From Roseiarcus sp963813555 (GTDB lineage Bacteria; Pseudomonadota; Alphaproteobacteria; Rhizobiales; Beijerinckiaceae), in NCBI GenBank assembly GCA_963813555.1, contig CAWEZX010000009.1, positions 248,001-312,000 of the forward strand: 64,000 bases of DNA. Direction: 5' to 3'. The notes under the pieces were generated by a model. The model was not told the DNA's origin. It worked only from the letters and a program-made list of their open reading frames with translations, and made no database searches. The first letter of the stretch is position 1; each line of letters opens with the position of its first letter. The position numbers were made by a program, and so were the translations under genes. Positions 9,056 to 18,498 of this stretch are shown in pieces.

Positions 9056-9279
9056 GCTCTCCTTTAATGCTGGGGGAACTATAGCGCGGCGCGCCGGGGC
9101 GGCCAATGCCGCGGATCGTACCGCAAGCGGCGCGAAGCCCAAGCCCCTTGTCGAGACGTTCGCGAAACCTGAGTTCGTCTCGTTGTCATGTCAAGTTGCG
9201 ACGATTAGGATGACGATCACCGCGGAGCTGCGTTCCGGCGGAACGCGACGCGAGAAGCGCAAGCGATGAGGAGGTTGTC

Positions 9280-9678
9280 ATGGCGGCGATACCCGCGGAA
9301 TATCTGGATCTGCTGCAGCAGAAAAAAGCGTTTGCGAATCTGGCCACGATCATGCCGGATGGGACGCCGCAAGTTACGCCCGTATGGTTCGACTACACGG
9401 ACGGAAAAATCCGGATAAACTCAGTGAAAGGTCGTGTGAAGACACGCAACATGCGGGAAGGGGCGCCCGTGGCGCTTTCGATCCTCGATCCCGACAACCC
9501 TTATCGTTACATCCAGATCCGCGGTCTGGTCGAGCACGCCACCGAAGAGGGCGCATCGGCGCATATCAATTCCCTCGCCAAGAAATACCTCGGGAAGGAC
9601 AAGTATCCGTACGCCAAACCCGGCGACGTGAGGGTTACTTTTGAAATTGAGCCCACCGCGGTGCAGGTCATGAGCTGA
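9280..9678 (+). CDS. PPOX-class (FDOR-B) F420-dependent oxidoreductase
   Basis: A 132-residue pyridoxamine-oxidase-like split-barrel protein. The segments FANLATIMPDGTPQVTPVWF, INSVKGRVKTRNMREG and YIQIRGLVEH are typical of the F420-binding FDOR-B group, which includes biliverdin reductases and other ene or imine reductases. A GAGGAGG site precedes ATG 9280. It is divergent from the Ddn-like gene, with about 220 bp between them. FMN use is possible, but the neighbours argue for F420. Confidence 0.82.
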   Translation: MAAIPAEYLDLLQQKKAFANLATIMPDGTPQVTPVWFDYTDGKIRINSVKGRVKTRNMREGAPVALSILDPDNPYRYIQIRGLVEHATEEGASAHINSLAKKYLGKDKYPYAKPGDVRVTFEIEPTAVQVMS

Positions 9679-9692
9679 CCCGCGATCCTGTC

Positions 9693-9873
9693 TTACGAGA
9701 GGTCGGCGACCGCATCGCGGTATCGCTCAAGCGCGGTCAGATGGGCCTGCAATGAGCGCGAGGCGGCACGCCGCTGGTGATTCCGCTCAAAGGCGCTATG
9801 GAGCGTCACATGTGTGACGCCCGCGCTCTTCCAGAACTTGAATTCCTCGCGCCAGCTCGCCTCGCCGCCGGCG
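9693..9873 (-). pseudogene. C-terminal remnant of an LLM-class oxidoreductase
   Basis: The minus strand encodes WREEFKFWKSAGVTHVTLHS, then RAASRSLQAHLTALERYRDA and a stop at 9693. This is the usual C-terminal end of a luciferase-like F420-dependent oxidoreductase (helix, then the VTHVTL strand, then SLxxHLxALERYR). About 60 residues survive of about 300, with no start. It implies one more F420-type enzyme was once here. Confidence 0.6.
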
Positions 9874-9959
9874 GCGGCCGTCCGTCCCCGCCCTACGCGA
9901 GGCGGTCGCCCTAGGCTATCCGTCTGCGCTATTGTATCCGCCTCGGGCCGCGAGGCCTC

Positions 9960-11009
9960 ATGACGTCGGAGCGGATCATGCTCAAGTTAGGTTATAAGGC
10001 GTCGGCGGAGCAATTCGGGCCGACGGAATTGCTCCAATTTTCTCGCCTCGCGGAGCAGTCGGGTTTTGACTCGGTCTTCATCAGCGACCATTTCCAGCCG
10101 TGGAAACATCACGGCGGCCACGCTCCCTTTTCGCTCGCATGGCTCGGCGTCCTCGGGGCGCTTACGTCGCGCATCACCATGGGCACGAGTGTGATGACGC
10201 CCACCTTTCGCTATCACCCGGCCGTGGTGGCGCAGGCCTTCGCCACGCTCGGGGTCATGTTTCCCGGTCGGGTCGTGCTCGGCGTCGGCACCGGCGAATC
10301 GCTAAACGAAGTTCCGTCGACCGGCATGACCTGGCCCGATTTCAAGGAACGGTTCGCGCGTCTGCGCGAGGCCGTCGCCCTGATGCGTCAGCTCTGGACC
10401 GAGGACCGGGTGACGTTCGAAGGTCAATATTACCACACCAAGGACGCTACGATCTATGATCGGCCAGCGACGCCCGTTCCGGTCTATATCGCCGCGGCCG
10501 GCGCGCTGATCGCGAAATACGCCGGCCGCATGGGCGACGGCTTGATCTGCACCAGCGGCAAGGCGCGGGAGCTTTATACCGAGACGATATTGCCGAAGGT
10601 GCTGGAAGGGCGCACCGAAGCTGGCTCGCGAGCGCCCGACTATACCCGGATGATGGAGGTCAAGGTCTCGTTCGACACAGATAGGAAGCGCGCGACGGAA
10701 GACACCCGCCATTGGGCGGTTCTGGCCTTGACGCCGGAGGAGAAGACCTCCGTCCACAGTCCGGAAGAGATGGAGCGCCTCGCCGACGGACTCTCGGCCG
10801 AGCGCGCCGCGAGCCGCTGGATCGTCTCGACTGATCCGGACGAACATGTCGAACGCATCGGCACTTACATCGACCTCGGCTTCGACCATCTGGTCTTCCA
10901 TGCGCCGGGACCCGATCAGGAGCGGTTCGTCCGGCTCTATGCGGAGCATGTTCTGCCTCGACTCCGTGGCCGCGTCGGCGCGCCGGTCGAAACGCCCAAG
11001 AGCGCATGA
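9960..11009 (+). CDS. fgd: F420-dependent glucose-6-phosphate dehydrogenase
   Basis: A 349-residue LLM-fold enzyme closely resembling mycobacterial FGD. It would oxidise glucose-6-phosphate to 6-phosphogluconolactone while reducing F420. LGYKASAEQFGPTEL, the Asp-His-Trp set in SDHFQPWKHHGGH, LTPTFRYHP-like TPTFRYHPAVVAQAFAT, the active-site Glu in GVGTGESLNE, ICTSGKARELYTE and RWIVSTDPDEHVE all match FGD. The start is ATG 9960, or ATG 9978 (MLKLGYK), which fits FGD better and has a GGAG upstream. Its stop overlaps cofE by 4 bp, so reduction and synthesis of the cofactor are co-expressed. Confidence 0.9.
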   Translation: MTSERIMLKLGYKASAEQFGPTELLQFSRLAEQSGFDSVFISDHFQPWKHHGGHAPFSLAWLGVLGALTSRITMGTSVMTPTFRYHPAVVAQAFATLGVMFPGRVVLGVGTGESLNEVPSTGMTWPDFKERFARLREAVALMRQLWTEDRVTFEGQYYHTKDATIYDRPATPVPVYIAAAGALIAKYAGRMGDGLICTSGKARELYTETILPKVLEGRTEAGSRAPDYTRMMEVKVSFDTDRKRATEDTRHWAVLALTPEEKTSVHSPEEMERLADGLSAERAASRWIVSTDPDEHVERIGTYIDLGFDHLVFHAPGPDQERFVRLYAEHVLPRLRGRVGAPVETPKSA

Positions 11010-11770
11010 TTTCTCTTGAGGTCATTGCCTTGAGTGGCCTGCCCTTGATCAAGGCTGGCGACGACCTGGTCGAACTGATCGCCTTAAGCCTCAAGCTGAA
11101 CGGGGTCGAGCCGCGGGCCCAAGACGTGCTTGTCGTTGCCCAGAAGATTGTCTCGAAGGCTGAGGGTCGAATGGTCGACCTTGCGACGATCAAGCCCTCC
11201 GCTAAGGCCCTCGCGCTGGCGGGGGAAGTCGACAAGGACCCGCGGCTTGTGGAGGTGATTCTATCGGAGTCGGTCCGCGTCGTGCGGGCGCGCCGCGACG
11301 TGCTGATCGTTGAACATAAGCTCGGCTTCATCATGGCGAACGCCGGGGTGGACCAGTCGAACGTCGCGCCCGAGGACGGCTCTACCCATGTGCTTCTGTT
11401 GCCGGAGAATCCGGATCGGAGCGCGGAGACGCTGCGCCGCGGGGTCAAGGCGGCGACCGGGGTCGATGTCTCGGTCGTCATTAATGACAGTTTCGGGCGT
11501 CCCTGGCGCCAGGGAACCGCCGGCGTCGCGATCGGCGCCTCCGGACTGCCCGCGCTGATCGATCTGCGCGGACAGCCCGACCTGTTTGGTCGAAAGCTCG
11601 AGGTCAGCGTCATCGGTTTCGGAGATGAGGTCGCGGCCGCCGCCTCGCTCTTGATGGGCCAGGCGGATGAGGCGCTGCCAGCGGTCCTGATCCGGGGCTT
11701 AAGCTGGTCCGGCCCGGAATCGACTGCGGCCAACCTCGTTCGTCCCCAAAATGAGGATCTGTTTCGATGA
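11006..11770 (+). CDS. cofE: Coenzyme F420-0:L-glutamate ligase
   Basis: A 254-residue CofE-type enzyme that adds gamma-linked glutamates to F420-0 using GTP. Seen motifs are LPLIKAGDDLVELI, VLVVAQKIVSKAEGR, IMANAGVDQSNV, INDSFGRPWRQGTAGVAIG and FGDEVAAAASLLMGQADE. It is the single-domain form and lacks the C-terminal nitroreductase domain found in actinobacterial FbiB. It overlaps fgd by 4 bp and is followed within 15 bp by cofD. Confidence 0.92.
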   Translation: MISLEVIALSGLPLIKAGDDLVELIALSLKLNGVEPRAQDVLVVAQKIVSKAEGRMVDLATIKPSAKALALAGEVDKDPRLVEVILSESVRVVRARRDVLIVEHKLGFIMANAGVDQSNVAPEDGSTHVLLLPENPDRSAETLRRGVKAATGVDVSVVINDSFGRPWRQGTAGVAIGASGLPALIDLRGQPDLFGRKLEVSVIGFGDEVAAAASLLMGQADEALPAVLIRGLSWSGPESTAANLVRPQNEDLFR

Positions 11771-11782
11771 GTTCGGGATCTT

Positions 11783-12739
11783 GTGGTCGCCCTATCGGGA
11801 GGCATCGGTGGGGCCAAGCTCGCGCTTGGCCTCAGCCGGATCATGGAGCCGGACCACCTGCTCATCGTCGCCAATGTCGGGGATGATTTCGAGCATCTCG
11901 GCCTGCATATCTCGCCCGACGCGGACACGTTGATGTACACGCTCGCTGGTCTCGACAACGCAAAGCTCGGTTGGGGTCGGCGAGACGAAACGTGGGCGTT
12001 CATGGAAACGATCTCCGCGCTTGGCGGCGAGGACTGGTTCCGCCTTGGCGATCGCGACCTTGCGGTTCATGTCGAGCGCACCCGCAGGCTGCGGCAGGGC
12101 GAGAGTCTCTCCGCCATTACGGCGGACTTCTGTCGCCGCCTCGGCGTCGGTCCCCGCGTGCTGCCGGCGACAGACGATCGGCTGCGGACGCGATTGCGGA
12201 CGGATGAGGGTTGGCTCGATTTCCAGGACTATTTCGTGCGCCTTCAGTGCCGCCCCGTCGTGCGCGAGCTTGCCTTCGACGGCGCGGGACATGCGCGTCC
12301 TCATCCGGACCTTTTGGCGGCGTTAGGCGACGAACGGCTGCGCGCGGTGATCATCTGCCCGTCCAACCCTTTCATCAGCGTCGAGCCTATTCTGGCCGTG
12401 CCGGGGATGCGCGCGGCTCTTTCCGCCTGCGCGGCGCCAGTCGCCGCGGTTTCCCCCATCATTGCAGGGCGCGCGGTCAAAGGTCCGACAGCCAAAATGA
12501 TGGTGGAGCTGGGAATGATTCCAAGCGCCGCGGCGGTCGCGGAACGCTACGGCGACCTGCTCGATGGCTACGTGATGGATAGCGCGGACGCGGAGGAGGC
12601 GAGTCACGTGGCGCCGCGGGTGACGCTCGCCCCCACGCTGATGACGACTCTCGCCGAGCGGGAGGAACTCGCTCGGGTTGTCCTTGCGGCGGCGGACGCG
12701 CTTGCCTCTTCGAAATGCCGCAGGAACTTCGTCGCGTGA
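11783..12739 (+). CDS. cofD: 2-phospho-L-lactate (or analogue) transferase
   Basis: A 318-residue CofD/FbiA protein that transfers the phospholactyl-type group to the deazaflavin FO to make F420-0 or its dehydro or 3PG form. It has the N-terminal glycine-rich VALSGGIGGAKLALGL, NVGDDFEHLGLHISPDADTL, GWGRRDETWAFM, ICPSNPFISVEPIL and VSPIIAGRAVKGPTAKMM. The start is probably GTG 11783, since an in-frame stop lies just upstream; the ATG at 11767 is in another frame. It overlaps cofC by 4 bp. Confidence 0.9.
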   Translation: MVALSGGIGGAKLALGLSRIMEPDHLLIVANVGDDFEHLGLHISPDADTLMYTLAGLDNAKLGWGRRDETWAFMETISALGGEDWFRLGDRDLAVHVERTRRLRQGESLSAITADFCRRLGVGPRVLPATDDRLRTRLRTDEGWLDFQDYFVRLQCRPVVRELAFDGAGHARPHPDLLAALGDERLRAVIICPSNPFISVEPILAVPGMRAALSACAAPVAAVSPIIAGRAVKGPTAKMMVELGMIPSAAAVAERYGDLLDGYVMDSADAEEASHVAPRVTLAPTLMTTLAEREELARVVLAAADALASSKCRRNFVA

Positions 12740-13419
12740 GCGGCATTTGGGCCGTCGTGCCGGTCAAGGAACTGATGGGCGCCAAGCAGCGGCTGTCATC
12801 ATGCCTGAGCCCTGAGGAGCGTCGCGCGCTCGCGACGACCATGCTCGAGGATGTGCTCGAAGCGGTGAGCGCGGTTCGGGATCTTGCCGGCGTGCTTGTC
12901 GTCACGATCGATCCTGTCGCGACATCGCTTGCCAGTCGTTACGGCGCGCGCATTGTCACGGAGGCCGCGGGGGAAGGCCATACCGGCGCAGTTACGGCCG
13001 CTCAGCGCCTGCTTGCCCGTGAGGGCGAGGCGGGCATGATGACGATGCCCGGCGACATTCCGGGACTGTCGTCGGCCGAGATCGCTGCGACTCTGGCGGC
13101 GCACCGGCCAGCGCCCGCCTTCACCATTGTGCCCGCGCATGACGACCTCGGATCGAACACGATCGTCTGTTCGCCGCCTGACGCCGTTCCGCTCCGTTTT
13201 GGCGAAGACAGTTTTTACCCCCATCTCGATGCGGCGCGATCCCGCGGGATCGAACCGCTCATCGTCCGTCAACCGGGAATCGGGATGGATATCGACCACC
13301 CCGTCGATCTTATCACCTTCCTGACAATGTCGGCGCCTGTATCCACCCGGACGCTTGCCTTCCTCAAGCAATCGGGCATCGCTGGCCGCCTGTTGACGGC
13401 GGAGCAGGATTCCCTCTGA
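12736..13419 (+). CDS. cofC: 2-phospholactate-type guanylyltransferase
   Basis: A CofC/FbiD nucleotidyltransferase that activates phospholactate, phosphoenolpyruvate or 3-phosphoglycerate with GTP for cofD. Motifs are WAVVPVKELMGAKQRLS, MTMPGDIPGLSSAEI, NTIVCSPPDAVPLRFGEDSF and GMDIDHPVDL. GTG 12736 overlaps the cofD stop; an in-frame ATG lies at 12715. Which three-carbon substrate it uses cannot be read by eye. It is the last gene of the fgd-cofE-cofD-cofC unit. Confidence 0.88.
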   Translation: MSGIWAVVPVKELMGAKQRLSSCLSPEERRALATTMLEDVLEAVSAVRDLAGVLVVTIDPVATSLASRYGARIVTEAAGEGHTGAVTAAQRLLAREGEAGMMTMPGDIPGLSSAEIAATLAAHRPAPAFTIVPAHDDLGSNTIVCSPPDAVPLRFGEDSFYPHLDAARSRGIEPLIVRQPGIGMDIDHPVDLITFLTMSAPVSTRTLAFLKQSGIAGRLLTAEQDSL

Positions 13420-13491
13420 GGGGATCTCTCCGCTCGTTTGGGTTTTCTTGCTCAGCCCGAGTTTGGCCCCAAAAGGGCTTCATGAACAGGG

Positions 13492-13521
13492 TTGGATTCT
13501 CTTGGATTTGCTTGGATTCTC
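13492..13521. repeat. Three tandem 10-bp repeats
   Basis: TTGGATTCTC, TTGGATTTGC and TTGGATTCTC follow each other directly between cofC and the IS66 remnant. They are too few and short for a CRISPR. They could be a protein-binding array or the scar of another element; no function is evident. Confidence 0.5.
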
Positions 13522-13572
13522 TCGTCCGAATCGAGACTTTTCAATGAGTTGCGCCGGTTAAAGTGGGGTATT

Positions 13573-14739
13573 GTAACTCCTAAGGCGGGGTGAGTCTCAT
13601 TTGCAACAGGTTTGATAGAAATGCCGGAAGGCGTGCAATTTTTCGGGACACGGGGTCGGGAAAGATGAGTCAAGGGATGAATGATTCTCCGCCCCGAGAT
13701 TCAGGACCTGATCGACGCACTGCGGCGCGAGATTGAGATTTTGCGGGCCGACAACGCGGCATTGCGCCAGGAGGTCGCGGACCTTCGGCGTCGTTTGGAC
13801 AAGAACAGCTCGAACAGCAGCAAGCCGCCGTCGAGCGACGGATTGAAAAAGCCGCCGCGCGTTCCCGGCAGCACGCGCGGCAAGTCGGGCAAGACGAGCG
13901 GCGGGCAAGCGGGCCATGCCGGCGGCACGCTCAAGCAGGTCGTAAAACCCGATGTCATCGAGTGGCACGAGGCGCAGGCGTGTCGTCATTGCCTCGCTGG
14001 GCTGACGACGGCGATGATCACCGGCGTTGAGAAGAGACAGGTGTTCGATCTGCCTGAGCCGCGACTGGAGGTCACCGAGCATCAGGCGACGATTTACTGC
14101 TGCGCCCGCTGCCGCGGCCAGACCACGGCTGGTTTCCCCGAGGGGTTGATCTCGCCGGCCCAGTATGGGGAGCGCGTCAGAGCGGCGGCGGTTTATCTCA
14201 ATGTGCAACAGCTCATTCCCGAGGACCGGGCCGCGCAGGCGATGGCCGACCTGTTCGGCGTGGCGAGGCTTTGTCCGGACAGCGTCGTCGCCTGGGGCAA
14301 GAGAAAGGCCGCCGAATTCGAGGCTGTCGCGGCGCAGATCGCCGCGCTGGTGGCGCAGGCTCCCGTGCGCCATCTCGACGAAACCGATTTTCGCGTCGCC
14401 GGCAAGGGCCAATGGCTGCATACCGCCTCGACCGCGGCCCTGACCTCGTATCGGGTGACGGTCGGTTGCACAAGTTCAAACGCGATGTCCTGCGGTTCCT
14501 CTATGACTTCGCCGTCCCCTTCACCAATAACGAGGCCGAGCGAGACCTGCGGATGATGAAGGTCAAGATGAAAATCTCCGCCGGCTTCCGAACGATGGCG
14601 GGCGCGCGAACCTTCGCCCGCATCCGCGCCGTCATCTCCACCGCCCGAAAGCAAGGTTGGAACATCCTCCAAACCATCGCCGCAAAACCCGCGACCCTCA
14701 CTCAAGCCCTCTCCGCATAACTCACAGCTTGGGAGTTAC
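13573..14739 (+). mobile_element. Internally deleted IS66-family element with 8-bp target duplication
   Basis: The ends GTAACTCCTAAG (13573) and its inverted match GGGAGTTAC (14731-14739) delimit 1,167 bp. The octamer GGGGTATT lies on both outer sides, 13565-13572 and 14740-14747, the 8-bp duplication expected for IS66. A full IS66 with this transposase would be longer; the central DDE part is missing. It separates cofC from fbiC without touching either. Confidence 0.88.
13681..14720 (+). pseudogene. IS66 transposase with central deletion
   Basis: The N-terminal part is intact: a coiled coil (LRREIEILRADNAALRQEVA), the SSNSSKPPSSDG region, a zinc-finger-like C-x2-C pair set (CRHC, CARC) and the first catalytic part HLDETDFRVAGKGQWLH. 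Near 14458 the frame jumps straight to KFKRDVLRFLYDF and the C-terminal NNEAERDLRMMKVK segment carrying the last catalytic Glu. The middle of the DDE domain is gone and the two parts are in different frames, so no active enzyme is made. Confidence 0.88.
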
Positions 14740-14946
14740 GGGGTATTGGGGTATTTATTTTTTCGCCGCCTCCTCCGACGCACAAGCTGGAAGGAGGCGG
14801 CCAAAAGCCTTTCGCAACGCTGGGGCGCAAAATCGTCGCATGCGCGCAGCGTAACCGGACCTCTGATTTTCGGCAAGGAATTGTCGCCAAACATGATCCC
14901 CCGACCCTTACCGAAGAAGGCTAGGCGAAGGCACGGCTCCGGCTGG

Positions 14947-17343
14947 TCAACCCAACGGAGCGTGCTTCAGCCGGTATTCGGCCGCGACGAGTTTTCGCGG
15001 TGGCGTCAAGATGACAGGAGCCAAAACCGCGGCGTTCAACGACGCAGCCCGCCTCTCCGCAGGAACCGGGGCGTAGAGCGTGGTCCGCTGTTGCGGGGTC
15101 CGCCCAAGCGAGCGGATAAGGTCCTCCATGGATTCGGGCGGAAACTCCTGTCCATGCTCAGTGCCAGCGGCGCGGGAGATGCTCTCGTTCATCAAAGTGC
15201 CGCCGAGATCATTGGCGCCGGCGTTGAGGCAGGCGACCGCGCCCTCAGGCCCCATCTTGACCCAGGAGGTCTGGATGTTCGTGATGTGGGGATGCAGCGC
15301 GAGGCGCGCCACCGCGTGCATCAGGACCGCTTCCCGGAAGGTCGGCCCGCGACGAGCCGCTCCCTTGAGATACATTGGCGCTTCCATGTGCACGAAGGGC
15401 AAAGGCACGAATTCGGTGAAGCCGCCCGTCTCCCTCTGCAAATCCCGCAGGGCCATCAGATGGCGCGCCCAGGACAGGGGATGCTCGATATGCCCGTACA
15501 TGATCGTGGATGTCGTGCGCAGGCCGAGACTGTGCGCGGTCCTCGCGACGTCGAGCCATTGCGCCGTGTTCACCTTGTCCGCGCAGATGACGGCGCGCAC
15601 CTCGTCGTCCAGGATCTCGGCCGCGGTGCCCGGCAATGTGCTTAAGCCCGCATCGTTGAGCTTGGCGAGAAACGAGCGGATCGGGAGCCCAAGCGTTGCC
15701 GCGCCTTGCGTGACCTCCAAGGGCGAGAAGGCGTGGATGTGCATGTCCGGAATCGCCGCCTTGATGGCGTGGCAAATGGTGAGATAGGTCTCGCCGGTAT
15801 AATCCGGATGAATGCCGCCCTGGAGACAGACTTCTGTCGCGCCTCGCTCCCAGGCCTCGGTCGCGCGGCGCACGATTTCCTTAAGCGCGAGGTCATAGGG
15901 CGCGCCGCGAAGCGCCTCGTGCTTTTTGCCCTTGGAGAAGGCGCAGAACGTGCATCGGTAGGAGCATATGTTGGTATAGTTGATGTTGCGGTTGACGACG
16001 TAGCGGATGACGTCGCCGCTGACCGCTTGGCGAAGCTCGTCGGCTGCGACGACAACGCGGCGGTAATCGGCGTCGCGCGCCGCAAACAGCCGCACGATCT
16101 CCGGCGCATCCAGGCGGGCGCCGGATTGAGCGCGCTTGATGATCCGCTCAAGCGCCGGATCGACGTAGCGCCTGTGGATCGCGGGCATTCGCGGAGCGAC
16201 CTTCGTGCCAGGCGCCCAACTGTCGTCACGCGCGAAGCCCTCGGCGTCGCTGAGACGGCGCGCTTGCGTCGCGATCTCGGGTGCGGTCCAGGCCGCAAGA
16301 TCGCGCATGTAAGAGGGGTAGATCGGCAGGCGATGCACGAGCAGCTTGCCGGCGGCAGCGGTGCGCTCGGCGAGCTCGGTGATCGCCGGCCACGGCGCCT
16401 CCGGATTCACGTGATCCGGCGTGACGGGAGAGATTCCGCCCCAATCATTGATCCCCGCCGCAATCAGGCGCGGATAGACGCCCGGCGACAGGTTGGGGGG
16501 CGCCTGGATGTTCATCTCAGCACCCAGGATGAGGCGCGCAGCGGCAAGGCTCCAAAGCAGGTCGTCAAGATCGGGCTCCGCAGCCCCGGCGAGCTTTGTG
16601 CCAGGCTTGGCGCGGAAGTTCTGGACGATGACCTCCTGAATGTGGCCGAAACGGCGGTGCTGATCGCGGATGGCGAAGAGCGCCTCGATGCGCTCGGCGC
16701 GCGTCTCGCCGATGCCAATGAGAATGCCGGTCGTGAACGGCACGCGCAGCTCGCCCGCAAGCCGCAGCGTTTCAAGACGCGCCTCGGGCTGCTTGTCGGG
16801 CGAACCGTAGTGAACTCCGCCCGGTTCGCAGAGGCGGGCGCTGAGCAATTCCAGCATGATTCCTTGGCTGGCGGTGACTGCACGCAAACTCGCGATCTCG
16901 GACCGGCTCACCAGGCCGGGATTTGCGTGCGGCAGGAGCCCGGTTTCGCGCAACACGAGCGCGCACATCGCCTGAAGATAGTCGATCGTGGTTTCATGCC
17001 CGAGCGCGTCGAGCGCCTCCCGCGCCGCGCGGTAGCGCAGCTCCGGCTTATCACCGAGCGTGAACAGCGCCTCCGTGCAGCCGGCGGCTGCTCCAGCGCG
17101 CGCGATCGAGACCACCTCCTCTGCAGAAAGGTAGGCGGATCGTCCCCCCCGTGGCCGCTCGGCGAAGGTGCAGTAATGGCAGACGTCCCGGCAAAGATGG
17201 GTGAGGGGAATAAACACCTTGCGCGAATAGGAGATGTGGCGGCCGTGCCCCTCGTCGCGCAGCCGGCCTGCGGCGTCGATCAGCTCAGCGACCGGCGCTT
17301 CCTTGAGCCGGATAGAAAGCGCCTCGTCGCTCGAATCGCTCAT
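14947..17343 (-). CDS. fbiC: FO synthase, fused CofG-CofH
   Basis: A 798-residue double radical-SAM enzyme that makes the deazaflavin chromophore FO from tyrosine and 5-amino-6-ribitylaminouracil. The CofG half has the cluster motif CRDVCHYC at 51-58. The CofH half has CSYRCTFC near 460. Further family segments are GETRAERIEALFAIR, NDWGGISPVTPDHVNPE, CLQGGIHPDYTG and NAGANDLGGTLMNESISRAAG. The fused form is typical of actinobacteria and some aerobic proteobacteria. The gene is convergent with the fgd-cof operon and separated from it by the IS66 remnant. ATG 17343 is the chosen start. Confidence 0.94.
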   Translation of the reverse strand: MSDSSDEALSIRLKEAPVAELIDAAGRLRDEGHGRHISYSRKVFIPLTHLCRDVCHYCTFAERPRGGRSAYLSAEEVVSIARAGAAAGCTEALFTLGDKPELRYRAAREALDALGHETTIDYLQAMCALVLRETGLLPHANPGLVSRSEIASLRAVTASQGIMLELLSARLCEPGGVHYGSPDKQPEARLETLRLAGELRVPFTTGILIGIGETRAERIEALFAIRDQHRRFGHIQEVIVQNFRAKPGTKLAGAAEPDLDDLLWSLAAARLILGAEMNIQAPPNLSPGVYPRLIAAGINDWGGISPVTPDHVNPEAPWPAITELAERTAAAGKLLVHRLPIYPSYMRDLAAWTAPEIATQARRLSDAEGFARDDSWAPGTKVAPRMPAIHRRYVDPALERIIKRAQSGARLDAPEIVRLFAARDADYRRVVVAADELRQAVSGDVIRYVVNRNINYTNICSYRCTFCAFSKGKKHEALRGAPYDLALKEIVRRATEAWERGATEVCLQGGIHPDYTGETYLTICHAIKAAIPDMHIHAFSPLEVTQGAATLGLPIRSFLAKLNDAGLSTLPGTAAEILDDEVRAVICADKVNTAQWLDVARTAHSLGLRTTSTIMYGHIEHPLSWARHLMALRDLQRETGGFTEFVPLPFVHMEAPMYLKGAARRGPTFREAVLMHAVARLALHPHITNIQTSWVKMGPEGAVACLNAGANDLGGTLMNESISRAAGTEHGQEFPPESMEDLIRSLGRTPQQRTTLYAPVPAERRAASLNAAVLAPVILTPPRKLVAAEYRLKHAPLG

Positions 17344-17571
17344 TCAATTACCTTTGAAGCTGTTTGGCGCGCGTCCGCGCTATGTTTGGAAGCGGACGAC
17401 GGATGATGTGGTATCTCTACCGCAGATGCAATCGAGCGGCGAGCGGACGATAAGACGCTCACAAAAAGGACGCATCCCGCGGCGAAGTCTTCACGCTGAT
17501 TTGATGGTCGCGACGTCTCCATCGCTATCGGCGCCGCATGTGCGACGCGGCCCATTCGGGGAGTTCGAGTG

Positions 17572-18438
17572 ATGAGGCCATTGGGAAGACTAGGCGTCTG
17601 GTATCCGGTCGACCGTTTGGACGCAGTTGGGATCAGGCGCCTGCTGCAGACGATTGAAGACCTCGGCTACTCGACGTTCTGGTACCCGGAAGCCCTTGGA
17701 TATGAATCCCTCTCCATCGCCAGCTTCATGCTGGCGAACACGACCCGGCTCATCATCGGCAGCTCGATCGCGAATATCTACGCTCGCGATCCCTTCACTG
17801 CGAGACGCGGCCTGCGCACCTTGTCGAGCCTTTATGACGATCGCTTTATCCTCGGCCTTGGCGTAAGTCACGCGCCCATGGTCGAGAAGTTGCGAGGTCA
17901 CGTTTACGACAAGCCCGTGCCGACCATGCGCCGCTACCTCGATAGCCTCTATGAAAACGCATCGAACGCAACGGGGTGGCCCGTGGTGATCGCGGCGCTC
18001 GGGCCCTTGATGCTGAAACTGGCTGCCGAGCGTACGGCGGGCGCCGTCCCCTATAACGTGACCCCCGAACACACACGCGAAGCGAGAGCCGCCCTGGGGC
18101 CACACAAGCTGCTCGCGGTCGAACAGAAGGTTTGCCTCGAGACGGACCCGGTTGCCGCGCGCGGCCTCGCCCGTCGAGAACTCGCGCGCTACATGACCCT
18201 GACCAACTACCGCAACAACTGGCTACGTATCGGCTTCAGCGAGGCCGACCTCGCCAATGGCGGTTCCGACAAATTCATCGATGCGATGGTGCTCTGGGGC
18301 GACGCGGCGACGATCGCCCGCGGCCTCAAGGCGCACCTGGACGCAGGCGCCAATCAAGTGTGCATTCAGCCGCTCCATGCCGAGGGCGACATTGAGGCGC
18401 GCGATCGAACCCTGAAGGCGCTCGCCGATGGTCCGTGA
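17572..18438 (+). CDS. LLM-class F420-dependent oxidoreductase, TIGR03620-like
   Basis: A 288-residue luciferase-like TIM-barrel enzyme beginning GRLGVWYPVDRLDAVGIRRL. Conserved parts are FWYPEALGYESLSIASFML, GSSIANIYARDPFTARRG and FILGLGVSHAPMVEKLRG. Members use F420H2 for hydride transfer to unsaturated or nitro substrates. A GGGAG site precedes the GTG/ATG pair at 17569/17572; ATG was preferred. It is divergent from fbiC. The substrate is unknown. Confidence 0.85.
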   Translation: MRPLGRLGVWYPVDRLDAVGIRRLLQTIEDLGYSTFWYPEALGYESLSIASFMLANTTRLIIGSSIANIYARDPFTARRGLRTLSSLYDDRFILGLGVSHAPMVEKLRGHVYDKPVPTMRRYLDSLYENASNATGWPVVIAALGPLMLKLAAERTAGAVPYNVTPEHTREARAALGPHKLLAVEQKVCLETDPVAARGLARRELARYMTLTNYRNNWLRIGFSEADLANGGSDKFIDAMVLWGDAATIARGLKAHLDAGANQVCIQPLHAEGDIEARDRTLKALADGP

Positions 18439-18498
18439 CATTCTCGAGATGTTATCAATGTGACCGCCGGCCGACACTGCGAAGCACCGCCGGCCTTC

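Noticed and set aside
11767..11782. ATG at 11767 as the cofD start
   Set aside because: It overlaps the cofE stop attractively but is in a different frame from the conserved glycine-rich start of CofD; GTG 11783 is in frame.
13492..13521. Possible CRISPR array
   Set aside because: Only three 10-bp direct repeats with no spacers and no cas genes in the window.
15706..17406. A 566-codon plus-strand open frame opposite fbiC
   Set aside because: fbiC carries both radical-SAM motifs in the minus frame; the antisense frame has none of its own.
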